NCBI RefSeq assembly: GCF_014844035.1
Contig: NZ_CP062159.1
Span: 248,001-312,000 of the forward strand
From: Flavobacterium sp. MDT1-60
GTDB lineage: Bacteria > Bacteroidota > Bacteroidia > Flavobacteriales > Flavobacteriaceae
Direction of reading: 5' to 3'
Length of the DNA: 64,000 nucleotides
A program made the position numbers and the translations under genes. Each line of letters begins with the position of its first letter. The first letter of the stretch is position 1. Under the pieces are notes generated by a model. It saw nothing but the letters and a program-made list of their open reading frames with translations. It was not told the origin of the DNA and made no database searches. Below are positions 53,393-63,312 of this stretch, one piece after another.

Positions 53393-55417
53393 ATGAAAAA
53401 AACTAAAAATTATTTTAGAGGCATAGTGCTGTTTTTGTTATTAGGAAATGCCCCTTTTCTTTATTCTCAAATGATAGAAAACTATGAGGGTACGCCGATG
53501 ACGATGAATATAATAAAAGGCGGCTCGAATGATCTTAGTACTTTGACTGTTGTTAATAATCCTTTTAAAACGGGAATTAATACCAGTAATAAAGTTTGCA
53601 AATTATTACGTGATAAAGACGGATTACCCTGGGAAGGTTTTTGGTCGAGCCTCACAGTAGATTTAACGGTAAATAAATATGTACACGTTAAAGTGTATAA
53701 AACCCGAATTTCGCCGGTTAAATTTAAATTAGAGGGAGGACCGAACGGACCGCTTGAAATAGCGAGTATGAGTCCGCAGACAAAAGTAAATGAATGGGAA
53801 GATCTTGTATTCGATTTCAGTAGTTTAACCGGAAATTATACTACTATTAGCCTAATGCCGGATTTTAACAATCCTGTAGGACTAAATAAGGATATCACCT
53901 TATATTTTGACGATATCCTAATCAACAATGATTCTAATCAACCGGCTTATATTACAGAACTTTTTCAAAATAGTTATAAGGTTTTTAAGGATATCCGCCA
54001 GTCAAATGGTGTTTATCTGGATGCCTTGGCGCTTAATGGAGCCGGACCTAAGCCGGCTGCCATAGCTGCAAACGGAATTGGGCTTATATCTTTATGTATA
54101 TCTGGTGCTATGCACGCCAAAACTGGGGATGCCGTAAATTGGGATGCTACAGCAGCAAATCAGGTTATTGCAACCACGCAAACCTTTATTGATTTTAAAA
54201 ATAATGGCAAAGTAAATGGAGCAGGAATGTTTCCACGTTATTTTAAATGGGATACCGGAGGTCCGGATGGTTCATGGTCGACCGAATATAGTACCGTTGA
54301 TAATGCCATTTTTGCAATGGGATTATTTATGTGCAGGAATTATTTTTCTAGCAATGCAACAATTGTTGCCAATGTAAATACTTTACTTGGTGCTATGGAT
54401 TATACCAAAGCAATATATCCAACACAAATTGCAATGGTTATGGATCAGTCAGGCGAAGTAGGTTCTGCATTTACCACCCCGTTTAACGAATATATGCTGG
54501 TATCCTGGTTAGCTAAAAATGCAAATCCATCGAATCCTGGTTATGCTAAATCCCAAACATTTTGGAATACTTACTTTGCAAATCCGGTAACGGCACCCGT
54601 AGCTCATCCTAATTACAATGGATATGTAACGCTTTCTGATGGTGGATTCACCTCCTGCTTTGTCCCGCAGTTTGCTTACTATTTTGTGAATTATTTTAAA
54701 AATGATGCCAATTATATGAGCTATTATAACAACTGGTTAAGTTCAGACAAATTATTCGCCACCAATGCAGGAGCAACTAATAGTTATGAATGGGGATGTG
54801 GAGCCGGAGAAATACCAGGAGGAGGATATTCTGCAGACAAAATAAACAATAATCCAAACAAAATTGTTTCACCGCATATTATTGCAGGATTTAGCTCTAT
54901 TTATTCTAATACTAAATCAGATCTGTTATCATTATATAATAACGGAACAGGACCTGCTGTATATAGCCTGCCCAGCAATCCAACAAAAAAAGTGTTATGG
55001 AGATACATGCGAAGTAACACCACGCCGAGAGCCTCTTATATTCAGGCTGTAGACTTTTCGACTATGTTATTCGGACTAGCTTCCTTACCTGAATATCTTG
55101 GAGCGAATTGGTTTTCAGTAAACAATTCGCTTGGAAATCCGACAAATCTTAAAAAGATGGCAATTAATAAACCTGTGACCGATGTAATAAAAAAAACTAT
55201 TGTATATCCCAATCCGTTTACAGATAATTTGACAATTGAATCTAGTGATCTTATCCAGAACGTTTCTATTTATAACATTATGGGACAAGAAGTTATAATG
55301 AAAACGCCGAAAACTAATTTCGTTCGACTTCAAACAAATTCTCTTCCAGGTGGTATATATATTATCAAAACAGTTACTGACAAAGAAGAAACAATCTCAA
55401 AGATTACAAAAAAGTAA
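53393..55417 (+). CDS. Secreted (alpha/alpha)6 glycosidase-like protein with T9SS tail
   Basis: 674 residues. Signal peptide (to about YSQ, 26), a jelly-roll domain of CBM-like type (about 27-180), then a helical-barrel domain (about 190-590) with FPRYFKWDTGGPDGSWSTEY and NNPNKIVSPHIIAGF. Parts line up with the GH144 neighbour: GGGYSADK..KIVSPHIIAG against IGYDAHMP..GVISPTAAIS. The last 75 residues are a T9SS type A sorting domain (IVYPNPFTDNLTIES). Probably a distant, unassigned glycosidase family. Its surface location via type IX secretion is inferred. Confidence 0.7.
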   Translation: MKKTKNYFRGIVLFLLLGNAPFLYSQMIENYEGTPMTMNIIKGGSNDLSTLTVVNNPFKTGINTSNKVCKLLRDKDGLPWEGFWSSLTVDLTVNKYVHVKVYKTRISPVKFKLEGGPNGPLEIASMSPQTKVNEWEDLVFDFSSLTGNYTTISLMPDFNNPVGLNKDITLYFDDILINNDSNQPAYITELFQNSYKVFKDIRQSNGVYLDALALNGAGPKPAAIAANGIGLISLCISGAMHAKTGDAVNWDATAANQVIATTQTFIDFKNNGKVNGAGMFPRYFKWDTGGPDGSWSTEYSTVDNAIFAMGLFMCRNYFSSNATIVANVNTLLGAMDYTKAIYPTQIAMVMDQSGEVGSAFTTPFNEYMLVSWLAKNANPSNPGYAKSQTFWNTYFANPVTAPVAHPNYNGYVTLSDGGFTSCFVPQFAYYFVNYFKNDANYMSYYNNWLSSDKLFATNAGATNSYEWGCGAGEIPGGGYSADKINNNPNKIVSPHIIAGFSSIYSNTKSDLLSLYNNGTGPAVYSLPSNPTKKVLWRYMRSNTTPRASYIQAVDFSTMLFGLASLPEYLGANWFSVNNSLGNPTNLKKMAINKPVTDVIKKTIVYPNPFTDNLTIESSDLIQNVSIYNIMGQEVIMKTPKTNFVRLQTNSLPGGIYIIKTVTDKEETISKITKK

Positions 55418-55454
55418 CCAGCAAATACTAAAACAGAATCCTAATAGGAATTGA

Positions 55455-55790
55455 ATTAACTCTTTCCTGTTATGGAATCTGGATGGAAAAAGCCATGTTG
55501 CGCCCTGTAATAATTTATCTATTAATAAACCTGTTTCTGATATGCTAAAAATTATCCTTAGTCCGAATCCGACCTCACGTTTTCTGAATTTAAATTTTAA
55601 ATCTCAAGGCAAAAAAGGCAAATTGAAAGTAATAAATACTAGTGGACAAATTATTTTAGAAAAAAATATATTCTCCCAAAACGGAATTTTCCAAGACCAG
55701 TTCGATGTATCCAGATTGAATAACGGCGTTTATATTCTGCTGGTTCAGGATGAAAAAAAAGGTGACTGCAAGAAGTTTATAAAACAATAA
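55455..55790 (+). pseudogene. Decayed 3' remnant of a phosphodiesterase paralogue (T9SS tail)
   Basis: The frame is open from 55455 to the stop at 55790 with no start and no upstream domain. LLWNLDGKSHVAPC aligns with PAWSLDGKNHVALC of the phosphodiesterase gene downstream, and ILSPNPTSRFLNLNF aligns with its T9SS tail VLFPNPTSSLLNVTF. So this is what is left of a duplicated gene. An ATG at 55542 could still start an 82-residue orphan sorting domain. Confidence 0.7.
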
Positions 55791-55929
55791 AACAGCAATT
55801 TATGAATTCTCAAATTCACCTTTAATATAATGCAATACAATAAATAATTTCTAACCCTAACCCTTATCGTTGTTTTCCGCTTCTGTGCTGTACATAAAGC
55901 GGTTAAATGACTTTATAAAAAATCTTATT

Positions 55930-57771
55930 ATGAAAAAAAAATTTATTTTTATTTTAGTTCTAACTGTCATTTTAAATGTCCAAAGCCAGGCACGCAAGGT
56001 GCTCTTTATTGGAATTGACGGTTGTCGTGCCGATGTTTTAACTGCTGCCAATACGCCGGCAATTGATGATTTGCTCACCCATGCTGTTTATAGCACTGAT
56101 GGTCTTTGCGCTTACAAAACCTGGAGTGGAAATGGATGGAGCACTATGCTTTCAGGAGTTTGGCATACCAAACATGGCGTTAGTGATAATACATTTTCAG
56201 GTGCGAATTTCACCAATTATCCAGATTTTATTTCAAGGATCGAAACTTTCAACTCAAGCCTGAAAACAATTTCCTGTGTACATTGGGGTCCAATTAATAC
56301 TACCATTATACAAAATGCCAATATAAAAAACACTTACGCCACAGATTTAGAAGTGAAGAATGGTGCAGTACTGGCATTAACCAATGATAATCCGGATGTG
56401 CTCTTCGTAGCATTTGATGATGTCGATCATGCAGGTCATACGTATGGGTTTGCTTCCACAATCCCGCAGTACGTTTCGACTATTGAAACGACAGATTCTT
56501 ATGTAGCGGCGGTAATTGCTGCAATGAAAAGCAGGCCTAATTATGCCAACGAAGACTGGCTGGTAGTGGTTACAACAGACCATGGGGGAAATTTGGCCGG
56601 GCATGGCGGAGGAACAATCGAGGAAAGAACCATTTTTAATATTTACTCTAATCCAAATTTTACAACGCAGCAGCTTAGTAAAACTGTTGTTAGTAATGCA
56701 GCAACTTTTAATGAATCTCGTTTTGTGGCGACATCTTTTGCCAAGCCAGTTAATCAAACACCATTTTCGTTTGGAACAACGCAGGATTTTACGATTGAAT
56801 TTTGGGTAAAAGCCAATAATTATACGGGCGATCCGGCACTGATAAGTAACAAGAACTGGGGCGGAGGTGCCAACGCGGGATTTGTAATTTCTGCTCAAAG
56901 CGGTAAATTCTGGAAAGTAAATGTGGGCGATGGAACAGATAGAATAGATATTGAAGGCGGTAATTTACAGCCTGGCGTTTGGCATCATCTGGCAGTGAGT
57001 TTTGACAGGGATGGACTAATGACAGCTTACGAAGACGGAGCGGTAGTGGGCTATGAAAAAATGCAAAACATTAACAGTATCAACTCAGGTTTGCCTTTTG
57101 TTATTAATCAGGATGGTACCACAACCTATAGTTTAAAGTTCGATGGAAGCTACCGAGATATCAGGGTTTGGAATTCAGTAATCCCTAATGACGTTTTAGT
57201 AGAATGGGCAACAAAACCGGTAAGTTCAGGCCATCCGTTTTACAGTCAGTTATTGGCCAACTATAAGTGTGATGAGACTGCAGGGACAACTTTAACAGAC
57301 TCTAGTGCAAATGGCAATAACGCTACAATCACTGGATCCGTAACAAGGCAAACCGATCAGTCTAATACTTTCGCTGTAAATGATTATGCTGCAACAACAC
57401 GTGAACCGGATAATGCCGTTACTGCCTTAAACTGGATGTGCGTTCCTATTCAGCCAGCCTGGAGTTTAGACGGTAAAAATCATGTTGCACTATGTGAAAC
57501 TCTGCCTCCGCCTCCGCCTGTTTATAATGTCGTCCTTTTTCCAAATCCGACTTCAAGTTTATTGAATGTAACTTTTGAGTCTCCTGATCCTAGTGCGACA
57601 TTAAAAATTACGAAAGTAACTAACGGGCAACTGGTTTTACAAAAAACATTGTTTTCCACAACAGGTCTTTACCAGGATCAAATTAATGTTTCCAGTTACA
57701 AGAGAGGAATTTATGTTGTGACCATTCAGGATTCCAGAGGAAGCGAGTCAAAAAATTTCTCGAGAAATTAA
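55930..57771 (+). CDS. Secreted alkaline-phosphatase-superfamily phosphodiesterase with LamG and T9SS domains
   Basis: 613 residues from the ATG at 55930, which begins a standard signal peptide; the start at 55870 adds an untypical lead. Type I phosphodiesterase domain (about 22-245): LFIGIDGCRADVL, KTWSGNGWSTMLSGVWHTKHG around the nucleophile, DDVDHAGHTYG and TTDHGGNLAGHGG as metal ligands. A LamG domain follows (about 270-440; DFTIEFWVKANNYTGDPALI), then a linker and a T9SS sorting tail (VLFPNPTSSLLNVTF). It probably removes a phosphodiester group such as phosphoglycerol from the glycan. Confidence 0.85.
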   Translation: MKKKFIFILVLTVILNVQSQARKVLFIGIDGCRADVLTAANTPAIDDLLTHAVYSTDGLCAYKTWSGNGWSTMLSGVWHTKHGVSDNTFSGANFTNYPDFISRIETFNSSLKTISCVHWGPINTTIIQNANIKNTYATDLEVKNGAVLALTNDNPDVLFVAFDDVDHAGHTYGFASTIPQYVSTIETTDSYVAAVIAAMKSRPNYANEDWLVVVTTDHGGNLAGHGGGTIEERTIFNIYSNPNFTTQQLSKTVVSNAATFNESRFVATSFAKPVNQTPFSFGTTQDFTIEFWVKANNYTGDPALISNKNWGGGANAGFVISAQSGKFWKVNVGDGTDRIDIEGGNLQPGVWHHLAVSFDRDGLMTAYEDGAVVGYEKMQNINSINSGLPFVINQDGTTTYSLKFDGSYRDIRVWNSVIPNDVLVEWATKPVSSGHPFYSQLLANYKCDETAGTTLTDSSANGNNATITGSVTRQTDQSNTFAVNDYAATTREPDNAVTALNWMCVPIQPAWSLDGKNHVALCETLPPPPPVYNVVLFPNPTSSLLNVTFESPDPSATLKITKVTNGQLVLQKTLFSTTGLYQDQINVSSYKRGIYVVTIQDSRGSESKNFSRN

Positions 57772-57894
57772 AAATTAAGGTTCATTAATGCGATCCACGG
57801 ATAGAAAAGTACCTGATTAGTTTTATACATCACTAAAAACTCTTTTGTACATCGCTATCGTTGGGTCTATATAATTCATTTTAAAAAAAAATTA

Positions 57895-59601
57895 ATGTTT
57901 AAAAAATGTTTTTGCTTTATTCTAATAGCTACAGCGCTGCACTCTTGTAAAAGCACGAAACAAGAAGTAGGTGACAGGAAAATATTGAGGAGACCCAATA
58001 TTATATTTATAATGGCTGATGATCACGCGGCGGAGGCTATTAGTGCCTATGGGCATCCTATTAGCAAGTTAGCTCCGACACCAAACATAGACAGAATCGC
58101 CAAAGATGGTGTAATTTTCAAAAATGCTTTTTGTAGCAACTCTATTTGTGGCCCCAGTAGAGCGGTAATTTTAACCGGAAAACACAGCCATATTAACGGT
58201 TTTAGAATGAATGGTGACCGCTTTGATAACAGTCAGCAAACCTTCCCAAAACTACTTCAAAAAGCAGGTTACAAGACAGCGATTATTGGAAAATGGCATT
58301 TACATGGGTATCCTGAAGGATTCGATTTTTGGAATATTTTAAACGATCAGGGGAATTACTACAATCCCCAGTTTATTAAAATTCAGGATACCTTAAACAT
58401 TAAAAAGAAAAATAGCGCGAAAAAAACACCGCAAAACAGTAAATTATCTGATACCACGGTTATAAATGGATATGTAACAGATATAATTACAGATTATGCC
58501 ATTGATTACATTAGACAAGTTAAGAATGATGAACAACCGTTTATGTTAATGGTTCATCAAAAAGCGCCTCATAGAAACTGGATGCCTGCGTTACGCCATT
58601 TAAATAAATATGATTCAGTGAAATTTCCACTTCCGGAAACTTATTTTACGTCGTATGAAGGTTCACTGGCATCACAACAGCAATTGCAAACTATTTATAA
58701 AGACATGTACGAAGGGTATGATCTTAAAATGACTGTAGCAAAAGGCAGCAATGAATTAGCAAACAATCCCTGGAAAACTGATTTTGACAGAATGACATTT
58801 GAACAGCGTGCCCTATGGGATAAAGCCTATCAGCCAAAAAATGATGCCATGCACGACGCCCATTTGTCAGGAAAAGAGCTTGCCATCTGGAAAGGACAGC
58901 GCTATTTACAGGATTATCTGGCAACAATAGCTTCGGTTGATGAAGGTGTTGGCAAAATTTTAGATTATTTAGACGCCAATAATCTTTCTGAAAACACACT
59001 TATTATTTACACCTCTGATCAGGGGTTCTATTTGGGTGAAAAAGGCTGGTTTGACAAACGATTTATGTATGAAGAGTCTTTAAGGATGCCGTTGGTTATG
59101 AAGTATCCAGCCCGAATTAAAAAGGGAACTGTAATAGCAGCACTCACTCAAAACCTCGATTTTGCTGAAACCTTTTTAGATTTCGCGCAAGTCGCTATCC
59201 CAAAAAATATGCAGGGAAAATCATTAAAAACTCTCTTAGAAGGTAAAGTATCCGATGACGATTTTAGAGAGGCTATATATTATCATTATTACGATTATCC
59301 TGCTTTTCACATGGTTAAAAAGCAATATGGAGTAAGAACAAAACGCTACAAACTGATACATATGTATGATGATATCGATCAATGGGAACTTTACGATTTA
59401 AAAACTGACCCAACCGAATTGAAGAATCTTATTGACGATGATTCCTATAATCAAATAGAGGAACATTTATTAGTAATTTTGAATTCCTTACAAAAGAAAT
59501 ATAAGGTATCAGACAAAGAATTTGAAAAAGCAGATAAAGAATCTATTGAACGTAGTAAGAAAAACTTTGAAAAGTTAAGAGGTACACCTGATTTTTACTA
59601 G
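57895..59601 (+). CDS. Sulfatase-family lipoprotein (S1 type)
   Basis: 568 residues. Lipoprotein signal (ATALHSC, Cys18). The sulfatase signature is SICGPSRAVILTGKHSHING, with Cys85 as the formylglycine site (CxPSR). Metal ligands lie in IIFIMADDHAAEA and IYTSDQGFYLGEKGWFDKRF, and the DUF4976-like C-terminus starts near YYHYYDYPAFHMV. It would need a formylglycine-generating enzyme encoded elsewhere. It removes sulfate or, as in some relatives, a phospho group from the glycan; which one is open. Confidence 0.9.
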   Translation: MFKKCFCFILIATALHSCKSTKQEVGDRKILRRPNIIFIMADDHAAEAISAYGHPISKLAPTPNIDRIAKDGVIFKNAFCSNSICGPSRAVILTGKHSHINGFRMNGDRFDNSQQTFPKLLQKAGYKTAIIGKWHLHGYPEGFDFWNILNDQGNYYNPQFIKIQDTLNIKKKNSAKKTPQNSKLSDTTVINGYVTDIITDYAIDYIRQVKNDEQPFMLMVHQKAPHRNWMPALRHLNKYDSVKFPLPETYFTSYEGSLASQQQLQTIYKDMYEGYDLKMTVAKGSNELANNPWKTDFDRMTFEQRALWDKAYQPKNDAMHDAHLSGKELAIWKGQRYLQDYLATIASVDEGVGKILDYLDANNLSENTLIIYTSDQGFYLGEKGWFDKRFMYEESLRMPLVMKYPARIKKGTVIAALTQNLDFAETFLDFAQVAIPKNMQGKSLKTLLEGKVSDDDFREAIYYHYYDYPAFHMVKKQYGVRTKRYKLIHMYDDIDQWELYDLKTDPTELKNLIDDDSYNQIEEHLLVILNSLQKKYKVSDKEFEKADKESIERSKKNFEKLRGTPDFY

Positions 59602-59634
59602 CATTTACATATTTATCTCAGTATTCTATTAAAT

Positions 59635-59675
59635 AAAAAACCGCAATTTCATGAAAATATGAAATTGCGGTTTTT
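59635..59675. terminator. Bidirectional terminator
   Basis: CCGCAATTTCAT / ATGAAATTGCGG perfect 12-base stem, six-base loop, with A6 before and T5 after. It serves the sulfatase gene and the opposing tRNA. Confidence 0.9.
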
Positions 59676-59683
59676 AGTTTTCG

Positions 59684-59770
59684 CAGAGAGGAAGGGATTC
59701 GAACCCTCGATACAGTTACCCATATACTAGCTTTCCAGGCTAGCTCCTTAAACCACTCGGACACCTCTCT
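59684..59770 (-). tRNA. tRNA-Ser (GGA)
   Basis: Acceptor arms AGAGAGG and CCTCTCT pair; the anticodon arm CTAGC-CTGGAAA-GCTAG gives anticodon GGA; a long variable arm and GGTTCGAATCC T-loop are present. 87 bases, no encoded CCA. Confidence 0.95.
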
Positions 59771-59819
59771 TTATTGGTCTGCAAAGAACACAAAAAAAAT
59801 TGAGTTAGAAAAATTTACT

Positions 59820-60692
59820 TTACATACTTTTTCTAAATTCTTCTATAAAAAGTTTTACTGCCTTTTTTTGGTAGGCACCTTCAATGGTCAATATAAAGGA
59901 ATCCCTTTGTGTGCCTACACCGGTGATCTGAATTGCCTTTAAATTATCCCAGCCTTTCATGGCTTTTTCCGTCACTATTGTCGCCCAATCACTATCAGCT
60001 ACTAATCGCAATAAAGCATGAACGGCATTTAATTCAATCGAAACTTTAGGTTTCATGTTGTTTTTTAGAAATAATTCATCTAAAAATTCTCTTGAATTAA
60101 ATCCTTTCACAGGCAAAATAAGGGCTACATCTTCGATTTTCTTAAATGCAATTTTATCTAAAACCGCTAACGGATGCAATCTTGAAACGGCCATCACCAA
60201 ATTGGAAGAGAATAATGGAATTTTCTGAAAAGGATGTTTAATTTCATTAGAAGAAATCACCAAAACCAAATCTAATTCGTTATTCAATAATTTTTGTTCC
60301 AAAGGTTCTGTTGTGCCATATTCTACCACAATCTTTAAGTTCGGATAGGTTTTGGCAAATGAATTCACAACAGGTAAAACCAAAAGTCCAAAAATATAGG
60401 TTACCCCAATTCGCAATTCTCCTCCAATCATCTGATTTAAATCATCTATGGCCTGTTTTCCATTCTGAACATTTTCGATGACTTGCCTGGCGTGAATTAA
60501 AAAAACAGAACCCGCCTCTGTAAGCTGTACTTTTTTTCCGATCCTGACAAACAAAGGCATTCCGAGCTCTTCCTCGAGTTTTTTAATTTGCTGTGACAAT
60601 CCGGATTGTGTTACAAAACACAATTCAGCTGCTTTTGTAAAATGTAAAACTTCAGCTGTTTTTATAAAATATTCAAGTTGATAAATCTCCAT
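59820..60692 (-). CDS. LysR-family transcriptional regulator
   Basis: 290 residues. The winged helix-turn-helix is at 1-60 (YFIKTAEVLHFTKAAELCFV, QSGLSQQIKKLEEELGMPLF), then the periplasmic-binding-like effector domain (about 90-290). It is divergent from the MFS exporter gene, the common LysR arrangement, and likely controls it. Confidence 0.95.
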   Translation of the reverse strand: MEIYQLEYFIKTAEVLHFTKAAELCFVTQSGLSQQIKKLEEELGMPLFVRIGKKVQLTEAGSVFLIHARQVIENVQNGKQAIDDLNQMIGGELRIGVTYIFGLLVLPVVNSFAKTYPNLKIVVEYGTTEPLEQKLLNNELDLVLVISSNEIKHPFQKIPLFSSNLVMAVSRLHPLAVLDKIAFKKIEDVALILPVKGFNSREFLDELFLKNNMKPKVSIELNAVHALLRLVADSDWATIVTEKAMKGWDNLKAIQITGVGTQRDSFILTIEGAYQKKAVKLFIEEFRKSM

Positions 60693-60696
60693 AATG

Positions 60697-60714
60697 ATAA
60701 GTTTTACTACTTAT
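60697..60714. promoter_or_regulatory. Candidate LysR operator
   Basis: ATAAG-TTTTACTA-CTTAT dyad in the 91-base divergent region, in keeping with the LysR pattern of a short interrupted palindrome. Confidence 0.4.
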
Positions 60715-60783
60715 TATCAGTAAAATTATTAATTTTTCTAATGAAATCATAATTCCGAACTTTGTAAAAAAATATAAAAGGTT

Positions 60784-62016
60784 ATGTTTAAAGCGTTAAA
60801 ATCAAAAAACTTCAAATTGTTCTTTTACGGACAATCTGTTTCGGTTATCGGAACATGGCTTCAAAAAACAGCTGTAAGTTGGATGGTTTACAGCATTACC
60901 GGTTCTGTTTTTTTATTGGGTTTAGCCACTTTTTTAAGTATGATTCCATCTTTATTTCTGGCGCCAATTGCCGGAAGTATCATTGGCCGTTACGACAGAC
61001 ATAAAAGCATGATCTTGCTACAATCGTTATCTATGTTTCAGGCTGGAGCTCTGGCTTTGCTGATTTACTTAAAAATATACAACATCAACTTTATTCTGGC
61101 TTTAAGTCTTTTTCAGGGAATCATCAATTCATTTGATATGACTTGCAGACAAACCATGATGATTGATATTGTCAATGACAAGGAAGATTTACCAAATGCG
61201 GTTGCTTTGAACTCAACATTAAATAATTTTGCCCGAATCGCCGGCCCGGCTTTAGCCGGAATTATTTTGCACCAGTATGGCGAAGACATTTGTTTTATTG
61301 GAAACTTTCTAAGTTATATTCCGGTTTTAATTTCATTGTTTATGATGAAAATCACACCCCACATTAAAGCAATTGACAAATTAAAAATGTGGGATGATTT
61401 TATTGAAGGATTAGATTATGTAAAAAAAGAAACAGAAATGGCTAAAATGCTCTTGATGTTAATGTGTAGTAGTTTATTCGTGATCTCTTTTAATACTTTA
61501 ATGCCTGTTTTCGCCAAAGATCTTTTCAGCGGAAATGCTCAAACTTTCAGTTGGTTCGAAAGCGCCGCCGGAATTGGATCAATTTTATCAGCGATCTATT
61601 TGGCTAATCTTAAAAAAGCCGATAATATGAACAAAATCATGATTGCTGCGAGCTTATTATTAGGTTTTAGTATAATTATACTCGCGTATTCAAATAGTTT
61701 AACCGTAGCGCTTATTTGCATGGCATTAAGTGGCGTTGGAATGATGGCGCAAACCTCTGCTATAAACATTTATGTGCAGACACAAAGTACTGTTAATATG
61801 CGTTCCAGAAGTATTAGCTATTATTTAATGGCATATCAGGGAATGATTCCTGTAGGAAGCTTGATAATTGGATATGTTTCGCACATTATTGGAACTCGAA
61901 ACACAGTTGCGATTCAGGGAATCATTTGTATTATTTCTGTGATTGTTTATGTTTATTATAAAAGACATAGTTCTGAAGAAGAGTTGGAAACTTGTCCGGT
62001 TCGTTATAAAGATTAA
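60784..62016 (+). CDS. MFS transporter, DHA3 (EntS-like) type
   Basis: 410 residues with about twelve membrane segments. The start (KNFKLFFYGQSVSVIGTWLQ, KTAVSWMVY) and APIAGSIIGRYDRHKSMILL are typical of the TMS5/DHA3 exporter group. It probably exports a small molecule by proton antiport. The divergent LysR gene suggests inducible expression. Confidence 0.9.
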   Translation: MFKALKSKNFKLFFYGQSVSVIGTWLQKTAVSWMVYSITGSVFLLGLATFLSMIPSLFLAPIAGSIIGRYDRHKSMILLQSLSMFQAGALALLIYLKIYNINFILALSLFQGIINSFDMTCRQTMMIDIVNDKEDLPNAVALNSTLNNFARIAGPALAGIILHQYGEDICFIGNFLSYIPVLISLFMMKITPHIKAIDKLKMWDDFIEGLDYVKKETEMAKMLLMLMCSSLFVISFNTLMPVFAKDLFSGNAQTFSWFESAAGIGSILSAIYLANLKKADNMNKIMIAASLLLGFSIIILAYSNSLTVALICMALSGVGMMAQTSAINIYVQTQSTVNMRSRSISYYLMAYQGMIPVGSLIIGYVSHIIGTRNTVAIQGIICIISVIVYVYYKRHSSEEELETCPVRYKD

Positions 62017-62280
62017 ACCTTAAAAATCCCAATAAAAAAATTCCAAATTCCAACTTTGGGAAGGAAATTCCAAAACAAAAAAAATTCCAAATTCCAATTA
62101 TCCGCAATCTTGTCATTTCGAGGAACGAGAAATCTCCGCAAGCAGCTCCGTTCCTATTGGTGACAATCTTTGTCGAGCTACTTGCGGAGATTTCTCGTTC
62201 CTCGAAATGACAAACTATGTGAATTCATTTTTTTGGCATAAAACTAAAATGAACTTATATTACTTATATGGTGGAAAACT
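62017..62280. repeat. Repeat-filled intergenic region with long hairpin
   Basis: AAATTCCAAATTCCAA units (about 62040-62100) are followed by a hairpin with perfect arms of 33 bases (62110-62142 starting TTGTCATTTCGAGGAACGAG; 62181-62213). No gene seen. It lies between convergent genes. Confidence 0.8.
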
Positions 62281-63312
62281 TTACAGCGAAATCTCCCCGC
62301 GCAGAGCAGTTTCAAAAATAGTTTTGAAATTTTCCTGCTGAATATTATGTCCTAACAAATACATCAATTTTGTAATGGCGGCTTCTGTAGTAATATCTTT
62401 TCCTGAAATAACGCCTAGGGATTTTAATGCTGTACTGGTTTCATATTGTCCCATATTGACACTTCCTCCGGAACATTGCGTTACGTTTACAATGTGCAAA
62501 CCGGACTGAATTGCTTTCTGAATTAAATTCAAAAACCATTCTTCAGTTGGAGCATTTCCTGAACCGTACGTTTCTAATACTATACCTCGCAAACCTTTGA
62601 TTTCGAGAATTGAAGCCAAAACCACTTCGCTCATTCCGGGAAACATTTTTATGATGGCAACGTGATTGTCTAAGTTTTTATGGACGATCAAATTGGCATT
62701 TTCTTTTATCGGAAGAAATAAATGACGGTTTAATTTTAGGTGAACTCCAGACTCTACCAATTCAGGATAATTGGGTGCTGTAAATGCTTTAAAGTGTTCT
62801 GCATTTACTTTTGATGTTCGGTTACCGCGGTATAATTTATATTCAAAATACAAGCACACTTCAGTGATTACCGGTTTCCCATTTTCCTGAAGTGAAGCAA
62901 TCTGAATTGCCGTAATCAGGTTTTCTTTTGCATCGGTACGAAGATCTCCAATTGGTAATTGAGATCCTGTAAACACTACCGGCTTTGCCAAATTCTCTAA
63001 CATAAAACTCAATGCTGAAGCCGAATACGACATGGTATCTGAACCGTGTAACACGACAAATCCGTCAAAGGCGGCATACTTTTCTTCAATGATTTCGGCA
63101 ATTTTCGTCCACATTTCAGGATTCATATTAGATGAATCTATTGGTGTTTCAAACGAAAACGTCTCAATCTCACAATCTAATTGTTTGATTTCAGGAATAT
63201 TTTGCAATAATTTTCCAAAGTTGAACGCCTTAAGCGCACCCGTCTCAAAGTCTTTGCTCATACCGATAGTTCCTCCGGTATAAATCAAAAGTATTTTAGC
63301 TTTAGATGACAT
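62281..63312 (-). CDS. ansA: Type I L-asparaginase
   Basis: 343 residues, the length of cytoplasmic type I asparaginases. Catalytic threonines are in IYTGGTIGMS (first motif) and LHGSDTMSYSA (second motif, the usual HGTDTM with Ser), with the supporting Lys in TSKVNA. There is no signal peptide. It hydrolyses asparagine to aspartate and ammonia. Its start overlaps the upstream acyltransferase gene by 11 bases, so they are translationally coupled. Confidence 0.93.
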   Translation of the reverse strand: MSSKAKILLIYTGGTIGMSKDFETGALKAFNFGKLLQNIPEIKQLDCEIETFSFETPIDSSNMNPEMWTKIAEIIEEKYAAFDGFVVLHGSDTMSYSASALSFMLENLAKPVVFTGSQLPIGDLRTDAKENLITAIQIASLQENGKPVITEVCLYFEYKLYRGNRTSKVNAEHFKAFTAPNYPELVESGVHLKLNRHLFLPIKENANLIVHKNLDNHVAIIKMFPGMSEVVLASILEIKGLRGIVLETYGSGNAPTEEWFLNLIQKAIQSGLHIVNVTQCSGGSVNMGQYETSTALKSLGVISGKDITTEAAITKLMYLLGHNIQQENFKTIFETALRGEISL

